From NCBI RefSeq assembly GCF_027625935.1, contig NZ_CP115300.1, positions 9,176,001 through 9,240,000 of the forward strand: a DNA stretch of 64,000 nucleotides. The letters run 5' to 3'. Positions 18,421 through 27,483 of the stretch are shown one piece after another. The position numbers and the translations under genes were made by a program. Positions within the stretch are counted from its first letter, which is position 1; every line of letters begins with the position of its first letter. This stretch comes from Streptomyces camelliae. GTDB taxonomy: Bacteria > Actinomycetota > Actinomycetes > Streptomycetales > Streptomycetaceae. Below the pieces are notes generated by a model. The model saw only the letters and a list, made by a program, of their open reading frames with translations. It did not search any database and was not told the DNA's origin.

Positions 18421-19956
18421 GTGCTCCGGCTGAAGGAGCTGTTGTTCCCGTCGATCGAGGACATCGCGGTGCTGTCGGTGGACGTGAATGTCGAGATAGT
18501 GCGCGTTGACGCACATTGCACCACGGTCGGCGCCGCCTGCCCGGGATGCGGAGCCTGGGCGACCCGGGTTCACAGCTCCTACCTACGGTTTCCCGCCGAC
18601 GTACCGAGCGCCGGACGAAGAGTCGTACTCCAGCTCCGGGTACGGCGGTTCCGGTGCGGGAACAGCATGTGCCCGCGCCTTACCTTCGTGGAGCAGATTG
18701 CTGGCCTGACCCGCAGGTATGGCCAGCGCACCGAGGCGCTGCGTTCGGCCCTGGCCGCAGTCGGGCTCGCCCTGGCCGGCCGGGCCGGTGCTCGGCCGGC
18801 TGCCGCCCTCGGCGTGTCCGTGAGCCGGAGCACGGTCTTGCGTCTGGTCAACGCTCTACCCGAGCCGGAGGTACCGGCGCCGCGGGTGGTTGGCGTCGAC
18901 GAGTACGCCACCCGCAAGGGCCGCCATTACGGCACTATCCTGGTGGACGTCGAAACCCGTCGCCCGGTCGATCTGCTCTCAGACCGGGAGGCGTCCAGCC
19001 TGGCCGAGTGGCTCGCCCAGCGGCCCGGCGCCGAGGTCGTCTGCCGGGACCGCGCCCCGTTCTTCGCAGAAGGCGCCACCGCCGGAGCGCCCAGGCGGTC
19101 CAGGTCGCCGACAGATGGCATCTCTGGCACAACCTGAGCGAGGCCGCTGAGCGGACCGTTGCCCAGCACCGCCGCAGCCTGCGGGTCCTGACGCCAGCAG
19201 CACCTCAGCCCGAACCCGAGACCGTCGCGGCCCAAGACCCGTTCGCTTCGCCCTGGCCGCGAGGGCACCGGTTCGCCGACCGGACCCGAGCCCGGCACGC
19301 AGCTCGGGATGAGCTGGCACACCGTCAAACGGTTCGCCGACGCTGCCAGGGCGGAGGAACTGTTCACCGGCCAGTGGCAGAACAGGCCCTCGATCCTGGA
19401 TGACTACAAGCCTTACCTGGACGGCCGCTGGAGCGAGGGCTTCACCAACGCGTGGAAGCTGTGGGAGGAGATCGTGCCGCTCGGCTATAAGGGAAGCTAC
19501 CAGCGCGTTCGCGCCTACCTGCACGACAAGCGCACCTCACCACGACCGGTGACCGCACGGCCACCCTCGCCCCGGGCCGTCGCCGGCTGGATTCTCCGGC
19601 ACCCGGACACCCTCACCGAATCCGAGCAGCTCCAGCTCAAGGCCATCCGGACGCACTGCCCCGAACTCGACGCCCTCACCCGCCACGTCCGGTCCTTCGC
19701 GGCCATGCTGACCGGTCGGCAGGGAGAGCGGCTGCCGGACTGGCTCGAGGCCGTCCGGCAGGACGACCTCCCCAGCCTCCACACCCTCGCCGCAGGTATC
19801 GAGCGCGACCGCGACGCCGTGATCGCCGGACTCACCCTGCCCTGGAACTCCGGCGTCGTCGAAGGCCATGTCAACCGGATCAAGATGCTCAAGCGCCAGA
19901 TGTTCGGCCGTGCAGGCTTTGAGCTTCTACGGAAACGCGTCCTGCCTTCTTCGTGA
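18421..19956 (+). pseudogene. ISL3-family transposase, frameshifted and internally deleted
   Basis: The N-terminal zinc finger (CPGCGAWATRVHSSYLRFP and CGNSMCPR) and the first catalytic region (VVGVDEYATRKGRHYGTILV) are in one frame. Near 19085 a missing C shifts into VQVADRWHLWHNLSEAAERT. Near 19300 some residues are deleted and the frame returns with MSWHTVKRFADAARAEELFT. The C terminus (SGVVEGHVNRIKMLKRQMFG) is normal. Inactive remnant. A second ISL3 C-terminal fragment of related sequence lies at 29.2 kb. Confidence 0.88.
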
Positions 19957-20013
19957 CAGCCGATGTCGGTGGCCGCTGCGATGATCACCACACATCGACG
20001 TGAGGAGATCATC

Positions 20014-20451
20014 ATGGGCACTTGGGATGTCGGCCCCTTCGAGAACGACATGGCCGCGGACTTCGCTTGCACCCTGGACGAGACGGCCCAGGACAAGCGT
20101 GAGGACCTCGTGCGTTCGACGCTCACCCGCACCATCCAGACTCAGGACTACCTCGAAAGCCCCGAAGGCGCAGAGACTGTCGCAGCCGCTGCCCTCATTG
20201 CGGCGCAATGCCCGCGCGGGGAACCGATCAAAACAAGCTACGGGCCCAACGAAGCCCTTCCGACCTTCTCCGAAGATCTTCGGCCGCTTGCGGTCGACGC
20301 ACTCGACCGAGTGGTCGCCGAGGATTCCGAACTCGCCGAACTCTGGGACGAGACACCCGATGGCCCACAGTGGCGGCGGAGCATCAGACGCCTTCGCGCC
20401 GTCCTTGCACCCCCGTCTGGTCTTCAGGGAGACGCACTGTTCGATCTCTGA
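20014..20451 (+). CDS. DUF4259 domain protein
   Basis: 145 residues. It begins MGTWDVGPFENDMAADFACT, the defining start of this family, and continues with helical segments and a conserved ELWDE motif near residue 110. A GAGGAG site precedes the ATG by 6 bases; an upstream in-frame ATG lacks such support. Small proteins of this family are often found near contact-toxin loci and may be immunity-type, but function is unknown. It is followed by a HEAT-like protein gene. Confidence 0.85.
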   Translation: MGTWDVGPFENDMAADFACTLDETAQDKREDLVRSTLTRTIQTQDYLESPEGAETVAAAALIAAQCPRGEPIKTSYGPNEALPTFSEDLRPLAVDALDRVVAEDSELAELWDETPDGPQWRRSIRRLRAVLAPPSGLQGDALFDL

Positions 20452-20684
20452 CGAGATGACTCAGCGTTACCGGATCACGGAAGTTGAGCCAGAACCCGTG
20501 AAGTAGCAGCGTTTGATCAGCGGGTTGGGCAGCAGTTGGCGATCTTGAGTGCTGCAGATGCTCACGAGAAATGACGTCGCCGTGGTGCGGTGCCACCGGA
20601 GTGCGGCAGAAAGGCCGTCCCTTGATCACCGGTCGTTAGACTCCCGGGGGTTCGGGTGCTGTCGGTGGACCGGAAGGCCAAGCC

Positions 20685-21680
20685 GTGGACGATGACTTTT
20701 GGGTCGGCTGGCCGGAACGATGGACCGGCACGGACTGCGACGTGCGGACGGCCGTGGGCGCGATCCCGCGGGAGGTCAAGGACGGGTTCAGGTATGACGA
20801 GGTCCCTTGGCAGCGGTTCCGGCACTTCTACGGCCCGGGCGAGGAGATTCCCGGCCTGCTCGCCACGCTCGCGTCCGGGGACGCCGAAGCTGCAGACAGA
20901 GCCTTGCAGCAGCTTTGGACGAATCTTCATCATCAGGGCGGCACGATCGCGGTGGGAGCACTGGCGGTGCCGTTTCTGCTCCGGATCGCGGCGGCCGGGC
21001 GCCCCGAACTCCGAGCCCAGACCCTTCGCTTGATCGCCGAGATCGGCCGGTGCCAGCACATGGGGGACGGATCACGGGAAAGCCTGCTCCAGGTCGCCGA
21101 GGAGCCGTTGATGATCGAGGGCAGCACGATGTGCCCGGTGGACTGGACGATCCAGGCCGCCCGTCAAGCCGTCACGGACGACCTGCACCTTCTGCTCCCG
21201 CTTCTCTCCGACCCCGACCCCGAGGTCCGCTCCGTGAGCGCCTACGTCCTGGCGGCGGCGACCGGCGAGCTTTCACACGCCTCCTCTGCACTGCAAACCA
21301 GGCTGGCGAAGGAAGACGATGCGGCAGTCCGCGTGAGCCTGATCCTGGCGATCGCCCAACTCGCCCGCGAACACCAAGATGGACACGCTCCCAAATGGGC
21401 CCACGATCTGTGGTCGGATCCCGGACGACCGCCCGAGGTCCGCATCGGCGCCGGCCTGGCCTGGCTGTGCCTGGCCACCGACCCCGCCCCCGACGAGCTC
21501 CGCGCCCTCCTCACCGACCCCGGCAGCCGTCAATACGACGACCTGCTCCAGCCGGTGCCATGGCTCACCTGGGTCGACCACAATGGCGCCGGGCTGCGCA
21601 GCTGCATCGACGAAATGCTCACGGCGAACATCCCCGAAACAGTGCTTGACGATCCTTGGGGTGGAGAACCGTCAAGCTGA
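20685..21680 (+). CDS. HEAT-repeat-like protein
   Basis: 331 residues from a GTG start (MDDDFWVGWPERWTGTDCDV). Residues 60-290 are alpha-helical repeats of the HEAT/armadillo kind (AVPFLLRIAAAGRPELRAQT; LLPLLSDPDPEVRSVSAYVL; AAVRVSLILAIAQLAREHQD). No signal peptide or enzyme motif, so a protein-binding scaffold or immunity-like role is likely. The last ten codons contain an 8-bp inverted repeat next to an ISAs1 remnant, so the natural C terminus may have been changed. Confidence 0.75.
   Translation: MDDDFWVGWPERWTGTDCDVRTAVGAIPREVKDGFRYDEVPWQRFRHFYGPGEEIPGLLATLASGDAEAADRALQQLWTNLHHQGGTIAVGALAVPFLLRIAAAGRPELRAQTLRLIAEIGRCQHMGDGSRESLLQVAEEPLMIEGSTMCPVDWTIQAARQAVTDDLHLLLPLLSDPDPEVRSVSAYVLAAATGELSHASSALQTRLAKEDDAAVRVSLILAIAQLAREHQDGHAPKWAHDLWSDPGRPPEVRIGAGLAWLCLATDPAPDELRALLTDPGSRQYDDLLQPVPWLTWVDHNGAGLRSCIDEMLTANIPETVLDDPWGGEPSS
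21646..21677. repeat. 8-bp inverted repeat at the HEAT gene/ISAs1 remnant border
   Basis: GCTTGACG and CGTCAAGC are perfect inverted copies 16 bases apart. They overlap the last codons of the HEAT-like gene and could be its terminator or the scar of an IS end. Confidence 0.5.
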
Positions 21681-21689
21681 ACCATGCAG

Positions 21690-22290
21690 CGGTCAGCCGG
21701 TCTTGGCGGGGGCTTCGGCCCGCGCCCGGGTGCCGGCCAGGCGGTAGGAGCCGGTGCCGGTCTCGTTCGCCTTCCCGCCGACGTCCAGCTTGGCGAGGAC
21801 CAGGCCGGTGGTGTGTTCCAGCGCGGCGAGCAGGTGGATCTTCCGGCCCTTCGCCTTCGCCGCGCCGCGCAAGCTCTTGCCGTCCACGGCCAGGCCGCGG
21901 AGCCTGGCGGTCCCGGTCGCCTTCGGTCTGCGGTCCGCGAGCCAGCGTCCGACCGCCTGGTCCAGTGCGTCGCCGTCGATACGGGCCCGCAGCCGACGGA
22001 CTGTTGTCTCGGCGGGCAGGACCCGCCTGGGCAGCAGCGGATCGGGGCGGGCGCCGACTTGTTCCAGCACATGCGCCGGAGCGTCGGCGATCCACTCGCC
22101 GACCGCCAGCAGCAAGGTCGCACCGGCCGGCACCGCGCACGCGGTGAGTGCCAGGACGACGGCCACCGGTGACGCACCCCGCGTGGATCACGCGGGTCCG
22201 GTACCTCGGCCAACCGTTGCAGAAGGCTCGGGACCTCCTCGCATACGACCTCGGGGTGCTCGCGGATCTGGTCAAGGGCAAGCGGGATCA
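21690..22290 (-). pseudogene. ISAs1-family transposase remnant
   Basis: The N-terminal frame has [19 protein letters not shown], the ISAs1 signature. A frameshift near 22170 leads to [20 protein letters not shown], then [40 protein letters not shown] and [13 protein letters not shown]. After this the similarity stops, so the last catalytic residues are missing. Non-functional. Confidence 0.85.
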
Positions 22291-22435
22291 TCGATGACGC
22301 GTCGGCAGGCACGGTCTTCCACTCGGATCACGGGGCGTCGAGAACTCCATGATCTTGGACGCCGTGCCTGTCACGTTCCGAGCGCGCCACTGACCTGACG
22401 GGCCATCAGGAACTTGACGCCACGCGACTTCGTCG

Positions 22436-22580
22436 AAGCCCTGCCCGTCGTGCCGACCTGGTACTTCTCCTTGTTGCGATCGCCTGGGGTTCCAGTTACT
22501 TCTCGGCGAAGACAGCCACCTCCGCCCTGCCGTTCCTGGTTGTGCCGTTCGCCCGGTATGTCATCTCCGCGATCGGCTGC
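22436..22580 (+). pseudogene. EamA/DMT-family transporter, N-terminal fragment
   Basis: The plus frame reads RRADLVLLLVAIAWGSSYFS then AKTATSALPFLVVPFARYVI, the first two membrane helices of a drug/metabolite transporter (WGSSYF is typical). The frame then breaks up. No start codon with a ribosome site is visible. Confidence 0.6.
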
Positions 22581-22859
22581 CCTCGGCCTGATCGTCACTC
22601 AAGGTGGCCTCGCTGACCTGCGACGAGCTCAGCCTCGGTGGTCGGCACCTACTGGGGCCAGGCCTTCGAGCGCGCCCACCGCAGCGGCGTAAAGCGGAAC
22701 ACTGCCGCCATGACCGGGGCCGAACCAGTCCACCGCGCCCATGTCGACGCCGTAGCGGAGCCCGTCCTCTCGCCGAGCGTGCCTCGCGACCCCGACACGA
22801 AGACGGTGTGAGTACGGCCACTGAGGGCAGTCAAGCCCACCCGCAGGCAGCCCATGGTA
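22581..22859. other. No supportable gene
   Basis: Open frames here are in arginine- and proline-rich out-of-phase readings with no ribosome site or family similarity. Confidence 0.3.
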
Positions 22860-22877
22860 GCGTAACGTCAGTTACGC
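22860..22877. promoter_or_regulatory. Operator-like palindrome upstream of the TetR-GNAT operon
   Basis: GCGTAAC-GTCA-GTTACGC is a perfect 7-bp inverted repeat with a 4-base spacer, 27 bases before the TetR start. It fits an autoregulatory TetR operator. A second short palindrome AACAGTTGTT follows it directly. Confidence 0.75.
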
Positions 22878-22904
22878 AACAGTTGTTATGCAAAAGGATG
22901 GCGG

Positions 22905-23504
22905 ATGCCCCGACAGGTGGACCACGAAGAACGGCGAGAGGCGATCTCGCAAGCTGTGTGGCAGGTCGTCTCGGACAGTGGCCTGGAGGGACTGACGCTT
23001 CGCGCGGTCGCGACCGCGGCCGGCTGCACCACGGGGATGGTCACGCACTACTTCGCCGGCAAGAAGGAGCTGCTGGCCCATGCCCGCACCGAGATGCACC
23101 GTCGGATGGCGGCTCGGATCGACACCCTTCCCGCCGGCGAGAGCGCCCGCGACGCCCTGTACATCGTGGCCGAGCAGGCCCTGCCGCTGGACGACGAGCG
23201 GTACCTGGAGGCCGTCGTCTGGTCCCAGTTCCTCCTCAGCACCCGCAACGACCCCGCCCTGCTCGCCGAGCACACCCGCAGTCACGCTTCCTGGATCGAC
23301 CGCCTGACCGCTCTGGTGCGGGCCGCCAGCCCGAACCGCCTGGAACGCGGGGAGCTCGAAACCCGGGTGCGCAGCCTCGTGGCGTGTCTGGACGGGCTCG
23401 CGCTGAACGCCGTGACCGACCCGGACGCCTATCCCCCCGACATCCAACGGCGCGTCCTGGAAACCCAGCTCGACCTGATCCTCGAAGGGAACCGCAGCCT
23501 GTGA
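22905..23504 (+). CDS. TetR-family regulator
   Basis: 199 residues. HTH in the first 60 residues (LRAVATAAGCTTGMVTHYFA), C-terminal domain typical of the TetR_C group that senses small hydrophobic ligands. A purine-rich AAAGGA precedes the ATG. The stop overlaps the GTG of a double-domain acetyltransferase gene (GTGA), which in turn overlaps a broken MFS exporter. The layout is regulator, modifying enzyme, exporter: probably a resistance cassette whose exporter has decayed. Confidence 0.9.
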   Translation: MPRQVDHEERREAISQAVWQVVSDSGLEGLTLRAVATAAGCTTGMVTHYFAGKKELLAHARTEMHRRMAARIDTLPAGESARDALYIVAEQALPLDDERYLEAVVWSQFLLSTRNDPALLAEHTRSHASWIDRLTALVRAASPNRLERGELETRVRSLVACLDGLALNAVTDPDAYPPDIQRRVLETQLDLILEGNRSL

Positions 23505-24493
23505 CCTCGCCCGACCCCAGCATCACCGCCGTAGCGGCCGACGACCCGAGGATCCTGCGACTGGTGCGCGACCTCGACGCCGACCTCGCGGCCCGTTATC
23601 CCGACGAGCCGTGCACCGGCGGCGCCCACATCCACCCCGAGATCCGCTTCCTGCTCGCCGAAGTTGACGGCCGGCCGGTCGGCTGCTGCGCCGTACAGCC
23701 CTTCCCGTCCCCGGACACGGCCGCCGAACTGAAGCGCATGTACGTCGTACCGCAGGCCCGCGGCCAGGGAATCGCCGCTCGTCTCCTGGCTGAGGCGGAA
23801 CACACTGCCGCCACCCTCGGCCACCCGGAGGTACGTCTGGAGACGGCCGTTCACCAGCCCGAAGCCATCGCGCTGTACACGCGCGCCGGCTACACACCGA
23901 TCCCCAACTATCCCCCGTACCAGGACAAGACGCTGAGCCGCTGCTACGCCAAGCCCCTGTCGCTGCCCGAGGCTCGGCCGCAGGACCGGCAGGAGCTCGC
24001 GGCCTTCCTCGCGGGCCAGGGCCTCTCGCCCCAGGACGTCCTCGCGCCCGGCACCCGGTACTGGCTCACCAGGGACGCGGCCGGCCCGGCTGTGACCGTG
24101 GGTCTGGAGCGGCAGGGTCACTGCGTGCTGCTGCGCAGCGTCGCGGTCCGTCCCGATCTTCGGGGACTCGGAGCCGCCCGGCGGCTGGTCGAGCGGGTCC
24201 TCACGGAAGCCGCCGCGTGGGGAGGACGTTCGGTGTATGTGTTCTCCACGGGCGCCGGACCCTGGTGGGAGCGGCTCGGCTTCCACTCCGTGCCGGTCGC
24301 CGAAGCCGCCGAGGCTCTGTCCGATGCGCCACAGGTCCGACAGTATCGGCAGGCCGGCACTCTGGCCGAGGAAGCCGCATGGCGCCGAGACCTCCTCGAC
24401 AGCGGCGGCATCGGGGCGAGCAAGCTGTCACCCACAGACGCGGACCCCCCCGCGGCCGGTGCCTCTCACCTCGCCGGGGCCACCGACAGATGA
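23501..24493 (+). CDS. Tandem GNAT acetyltransferase
   Basis: 330 residues with two GNAT folds. Domain 1 (about 5-150) has the acetyl-CoA loop MYVVPQARGQGIAARLLAEA and the end ALYTRAGYTPI. Domain 2 (about 160-290) has SVAVRPDLRGLGAARRLVER and WWERLGFHSV. Both keep the R/Q-x-x-G-x-G/A loop. Translation is probably coupled to the TetR gene by the GTGA overlap. The substrate is unknown; antibiotic or amine acetylation is suggested by the neighbouring TetR and exporter remnant. The last 30 residues are low complexity. Confidence 0.88.
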   Translation: MTSPDPSITAVAADDPRILRLVRDLDADLAARYPDEPCTGGAHIHPEIRFLLAEVDGRPVGCCAVQPFPSPDTAAELKRMYVVPQARGQGIAARLLAEAEHTAATLGHPEVRLETAVHQPEAIALYTRAGYTPIPNYPPYQDKTLSRCYAKPLSLPEARPQDRQELAAFLAGQGLSPQDVLAPGTRYWLTRDAAGPAVTVGLERQGHCVLLRSVAVRPDLRGLGAARRLVERVLTEAAAWGGRSVYVFSTGAGPWWERLGFHSVPVAEAAEALSDAPQVRQYRQAGTLAEEAAWRRDLLDSGGIGASKLSPTDADPPAAGASHLAGATDR

Positions 24494-24870
24494 GACAGGC
24501 CGCTTCCGGGCTGCCGCGCCCCTTTCGGTGGCTGTGGACGAGCACTCTGATCAGTCGCCTCGGCTCCTTCGTCGCCCCTTTCCTGGTCCTGTATCTAACG
24601 GCGGAACGCGGCTACTCGGCGAGCTTCGCGGGAATGGTAGCGGCGCTCTTCGGCGCCGGTGGCGCGGCGGCTTCGCTGGTGGGCGGAATGCTGACCGACC
24701 GGGTGGGGCGGCGTGCCGCGCTGCTGACCACGTAGTTGGCAGCAGCCGGGCTGCAGCCCTGGGCTTCGCGTCGACGCCCTTGCTGATCGCGTTGCTCGCG
24801 TGCGCGGCCGGCGCGGCGAGCAGTGCCTCCCGCCCGGTGGTACAGACGGTCATGGCTGATGTGGTTCCGC
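24490..24870 (+). pseudogene. MFS exporter, truncated by nonsense and frameshift
   Basis: Starts with an ATG overlapping the acetyltransferase stop. It encodes FRWLWTSTLISRLGSFVAPF and the MFS motif GGMLTDRVGRRAALL, then a TAG stop where a CAG-type codon is expected. The similarity continues in another frame (LGFASTPLLIALLACAAGAA, then SRPVVQTVMADVVPPA) and then stops. Only about four of twelve membrane helices remain. Dead gene. Confidence 0.8.
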
Positions 24871-25021
24871 CGGCGGGACAGCGCCCCGCGCTCCGCACGG
24901 ACTACGGCCCCAGGTTCCCGGCGCCTGGGCCGAGCGTCGACGAATGACGTCCAGCAGCTGGCGTGAGCAGGCGGCGGGGATGAAGAACAGCCCGATCATC
25001 CCCAGGCCGGTGCCCACAGCG

Positions 25022-25244
25022 CCCAGCAGGCCGTCCGACACCGTCGGTTCGTCCGCAAAGGTCTCGACACCTCCGCACGACTTGGTCGGCACCGCTGGGT
25101 GGTCGAACGCACGGTGTCCTGGCTGACCGGGTGCCGTCGACTGCACGCCGCTACGAGCGCAAGGCGGAGCACTTCCTCGGCTTCGTTGGCCTTGCAGCGT
25201 CCCTGATCGGGTACCGGCACCTGACGAAGACCGTCAGGGCCTGA
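25022..25244 (+). pseudogene. IS5-family transposase C-terminal remnant
   Basis: One frame gives RKGLDTSARLGRHRWVVERT and VSWLTGCRRLH. After one missing base the next gives RRYERKAEHFLGFVGLAASL and IGYRHLTKTVRA with a stop. WVVERTVSWL is the conserved catalytic Glu region of IS5 transposases. The rest of the element is gone. Confidence 0.8.
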
Positions 25245-25585
25245 GCCTGTTCTGCTGAGGGTCGAAGCACACCAGCTCCATGGACCGGGCCAAGGAAGCG
25301 GCGAAAGCGGAGGCTTCCTCAGGCATCCTCCAGCTCATCGGGAAGTAGATCAGCGGCCCCCTGGCCTCGCGGATCAACGGGCCGCTAGACCAGGGAGAGG
25401 CGTCGTTCTCGTCCTCAGTCGCGTCACACCACCGTTCAAGAAGCGCGGCGACGTCCGGCGATGCGCTCGGTCGGCGGCTGGTCAGCGTCCGCTTCGATGT
25501 GCAGGTCGTACAGGTCGTAGAGGTCGTTGAAGACCCAGCCAGCGGTCTTGTCGTCCGCCCGCTCAAAGACCCACGAACCGCCCAC
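25234..25585 (-). pseudogene. Hypothetical protein with a frameshift
   Basis: The 5' part (from a GTG: GGSWVFERADDKTAGWVFND followed by LYDLYDLHIEADADQPP) and the 3' part (DVAALLERWCDATEDENDAS, then GPLIYFPMSWRMPEEASAFA) are in different frames joined near 25450. The reconstructed protein would be about 117 residues, acidic and aromatic-rich. Its 3' end overlaps the IS5 remnant. Function unknown. Confidence 0.5.
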
Positions 25586-25698
25586 TCAGAGTGCGCGATC
25601 GGCCACTGTGCGGAGCGGGTCATCGTCAAGTGACCCAGGGACGATGACCCGTCTATGTCCGGCTGGAGACCGGATCGCCAACGCGCCCTTGCTGCGTC

Positions 25699-26349
25699 TC
25701 AGCTCAGTGCGTCGAGGGCGGCGATGATGTCCGACGGTTCGGCGCGCTTGGTGTAGTCGCTGTTGACGAAGGCCCAGCGGATCACGCCCTCACGATCGAT
25801 GACGTAGGTGGCGGGTAGGGGCAGTGTGCGCGGATGGCCGTCGTTGACGCGCTGGAGGTCGAAGCCCAGCTTTTCGTAGACTGCGGCGAGGTCGTCAGGG
25901 AGGTCGAAGGCCAGACCGTACTGCTTGGCGGTGTCGGAGCCGATGTCGCTGAGGACGTCGAAGGTCAGGCTGTGCTTCTCGGCGAGGCTGAGGGATTCGT
26001 CGGGGATTTGCGGGGATACGGCGACCAGACGGGCGTCGCGTGCGGTGATGTCGGTGTGGTGCTGCTGGAGGGCGCGCAGGGCGATGTTGCAGTACGGGCA
26101 CCAGGCGCCGCGGTAGAACGTCAGCACCACCGGGCCTTCGGCGATCAGGCCCTCCAGCGCGACCGTCTGTCCGGTGACTGAAGGCAGCCGGAAACCGGGA
26201 GCTCGTTCGCCGGCGGTGAGGGCGCGGTCGACCTGTCCGGAGTCAGCGAGTTCCTGGCCGGCCCGCTGCATGACCTGCCGCACTTCGGCGGGGATCTGCT
26301 GTTGGCGGGCTTCGTAGAAGACGCGAAGTTCAGCGTTGAGGCTGGTCAC
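25699..26349 (-). CDS. Peroxiredoxin-like AhpC/TSA family protein
   Basis: 216 residues. Thioredoxin-fold antioxidant domain from about residue 55, with the active-site stretch TFYRGAWCPYCNIALRALQQ containing a CxxC pair, and the conserved end TYVIDREGVIRWAFV. It would reduce peroxides with thiols in the cytoplasm. The GTG start (VTSLNAELRVFYEAR) has AGGAGGA upstream. About 50 bases before the start lies a 24-bp sequence that is repeated before the TetR gene at 26783, so that regulator probably controls this gene. Confidence 0.9.
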   Translation of the reverse strand: MTSLNAELRVFYEARQQQIPAEVRQVMQRAGQELADSGQVDRALTAGERAPGFRLPSVTGQTVALEGLIAEGPVVLTFYRGAWCPYCNIALRALQQHHTDITARDARLVAVSPQIPDESLSLAEKHSLTFDVLSDIGSDTAKQYGLAFDLPDDLAAVYEKLGFDLQRVNDGHPRTLPLPATYVIDREGVIRWAFVNSDYTKRAEPSDIIAALDALS

Positions 26350-26399
26350 GGTGCCGTTCCTCCTGATGACGCCTGGCGCGGGGTCGTTGCCCGGCCAAT

Positions 26400-26423
26400 T
26401 CATGAAACGATCGTTCCAAGATA
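26400..26423 (-). promoter_or_regulatory. Operator-like site upstream of the peroxiredoxin gene
   Basis: On the minus strand this reads TATCTTGGAACGATCGTTTC followed by ATGA. It matches 20 of 24 bases of the site at 26745-26768 upstream of tetR. It is placed about 50 bases from the peroxiredoxin start. Confidence 0.75.
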
Positions 26424-26744
26424 GCGGCAGGGTGCGGCCGGCGCCAGGCCAGGAGCGGTATCGGCTTTCAGAGGGTGGTGAAGGGATGGTGGTCCGCCAG
26501 GGCGAGCATGCGCACGAAGTCGGCCAGGCGTACCGCCTTGCGGGCAAGGAAGCGAAGGGTCGGTGGCGCTTGTGGGCCGTATGCGGCCGTCCACAGTGCT
26601 GGTATGCGATTCATGGCCGCAGGATGGCGCCCGGGCGGCGTGGTCGGGCGCATCGTGGACGATCCTGGACGCGGCGGTTGCCCCCTGTGGTCGGCGTAAA
26701 GCTGGTAGTAGAGGCGAAAGACTTGCCGTGCCGTGTACGCGGAG
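26424..26744. other. Intergenic stretch with no firm gene
   Basis: A 48-codon minus-strand frame (MNRIPALWTAAYGPQAPPTL, ending DHHPFTTL) starts at 26614 but lacks a ribosome site. Nothing else is supportable. Confidence 0.35.
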
Positions 26745-26768
26745 TATCTTGGAACTATTATTTCAAGA
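26745..26768 (+). promoter_or_regulatory. Operator-like site upstream of tetR (26783)
   Basis: TATCTTGGAACTATTATTTC followed by AAGA. Within it ATCTTG and CAAGAT (26746-26769) are inverted repeats. It is 15 bases from the TetR start and repeats the site before the peroxiredoxin gene. Confidence 0.75.
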
Positions 26769-26782
26769 TGGCGGGGTGAAAC

Positions 26783-27382
26783 ATGCCGGACATCAAGCAC
26801 TTCGACCCGGACGCGACCCTGGACACTGTGGTGCGGCTGTTCTGGCAGCGGGGTGTGGCCACCACTGGCGTCCAGGACATTGTGACCGCGACCGGCCTCA
26901 ACCGGTCCAGCTTGTATGCCACCTTCGGCGGCAAGCAGGAGCTCTACCTTGCCGCGCTGCGCCGCTACCTCGAACAGCGGTCCCAGCCGATGTTCCGCCG
27001 GCTCACGGAGGACGAACGCGGGCTGCCCGCCATCGCCGAGTTCTTCGACGGCCTGATCAAAGCAAGGTGTTCGGGCGAGTACGCCCGCTGGGGCTGCATG
27101 GTCTCCAACGCGCACGCCGGAGCGGAGAACAGCGATCCCGGCGTCCGCGCCATCCTCGACCGGCACCATCAGGAGCTGCGGGACGCGATGTACGCGGCGC
27201 TCGTCACGGCCGAGGCCGAGGGGCAGCTGGCCGCCGGGGCCGACCCGGGGGCGGCAGCCGACCTGCTGGCCTTGCTCGCCTATGGCGTGAACCTGCGCTC
27301 GCGCGCAGGCGCCGATGCCGAGGCACTGCACAGGACGGTGTCCGCGGCGCTGGAATCAATCGGCCGACCGGCCGCCGCCTGA
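26783..27382 (+). CDS. TetR-family regulator, probably of itself and the peroxiredoxin
   Basis: 199 residues. HTH in VQDIVTATGLNRSSLYATFG (about 28-48) and a ligand domain with GCMVSNAHAGAENSDPGVRA typical of the AcrR/YezE-like group, with several members that sense redox-active compounds. The lone Cys residues (ARCSGEYARWGCM) are candidates for thiol sensing. Divergent from the peroxiredoxin gene, with matching operator-like sites before both. A long G homopolymer begins 15 bases after the stop. Confidence 0.88.
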   Translation: MPDIKHFDPDATLDTVVRLFWQRGVATTGVQDIVTATGLNRSSLYATFGGKQELYLAALRRYLEQRSQPMFRRLTEDERGLPAIAEFFDGLIKARCSGEYARWGCMVSNAHAGAENSDPGVRAILDRHHQELRDAMYAALVTAEAEGQLAAGADPGAAADLLALLAYGVNLRSRAGADAEALHRTVSAALESIGRPAAA

Positions 27383-27395
27383 GGGAGATCCGTCG

Positions 27396-27442
<47 letters not shown>

Positions 27443-27483
27443 CAGCTGCACCGGTCACGGCCTGTTCCCACGACGTCGCCTCA

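Noticed and set aside
24850..25146. Minus-strand frame with a hydrophobic stretch (GAVGTGLGMIGLFFIPAACS)
   Set aside because: It overlaps the 3' part of the MFS remnant and the IS5 remnant; no start signal and no family, so it was not called.
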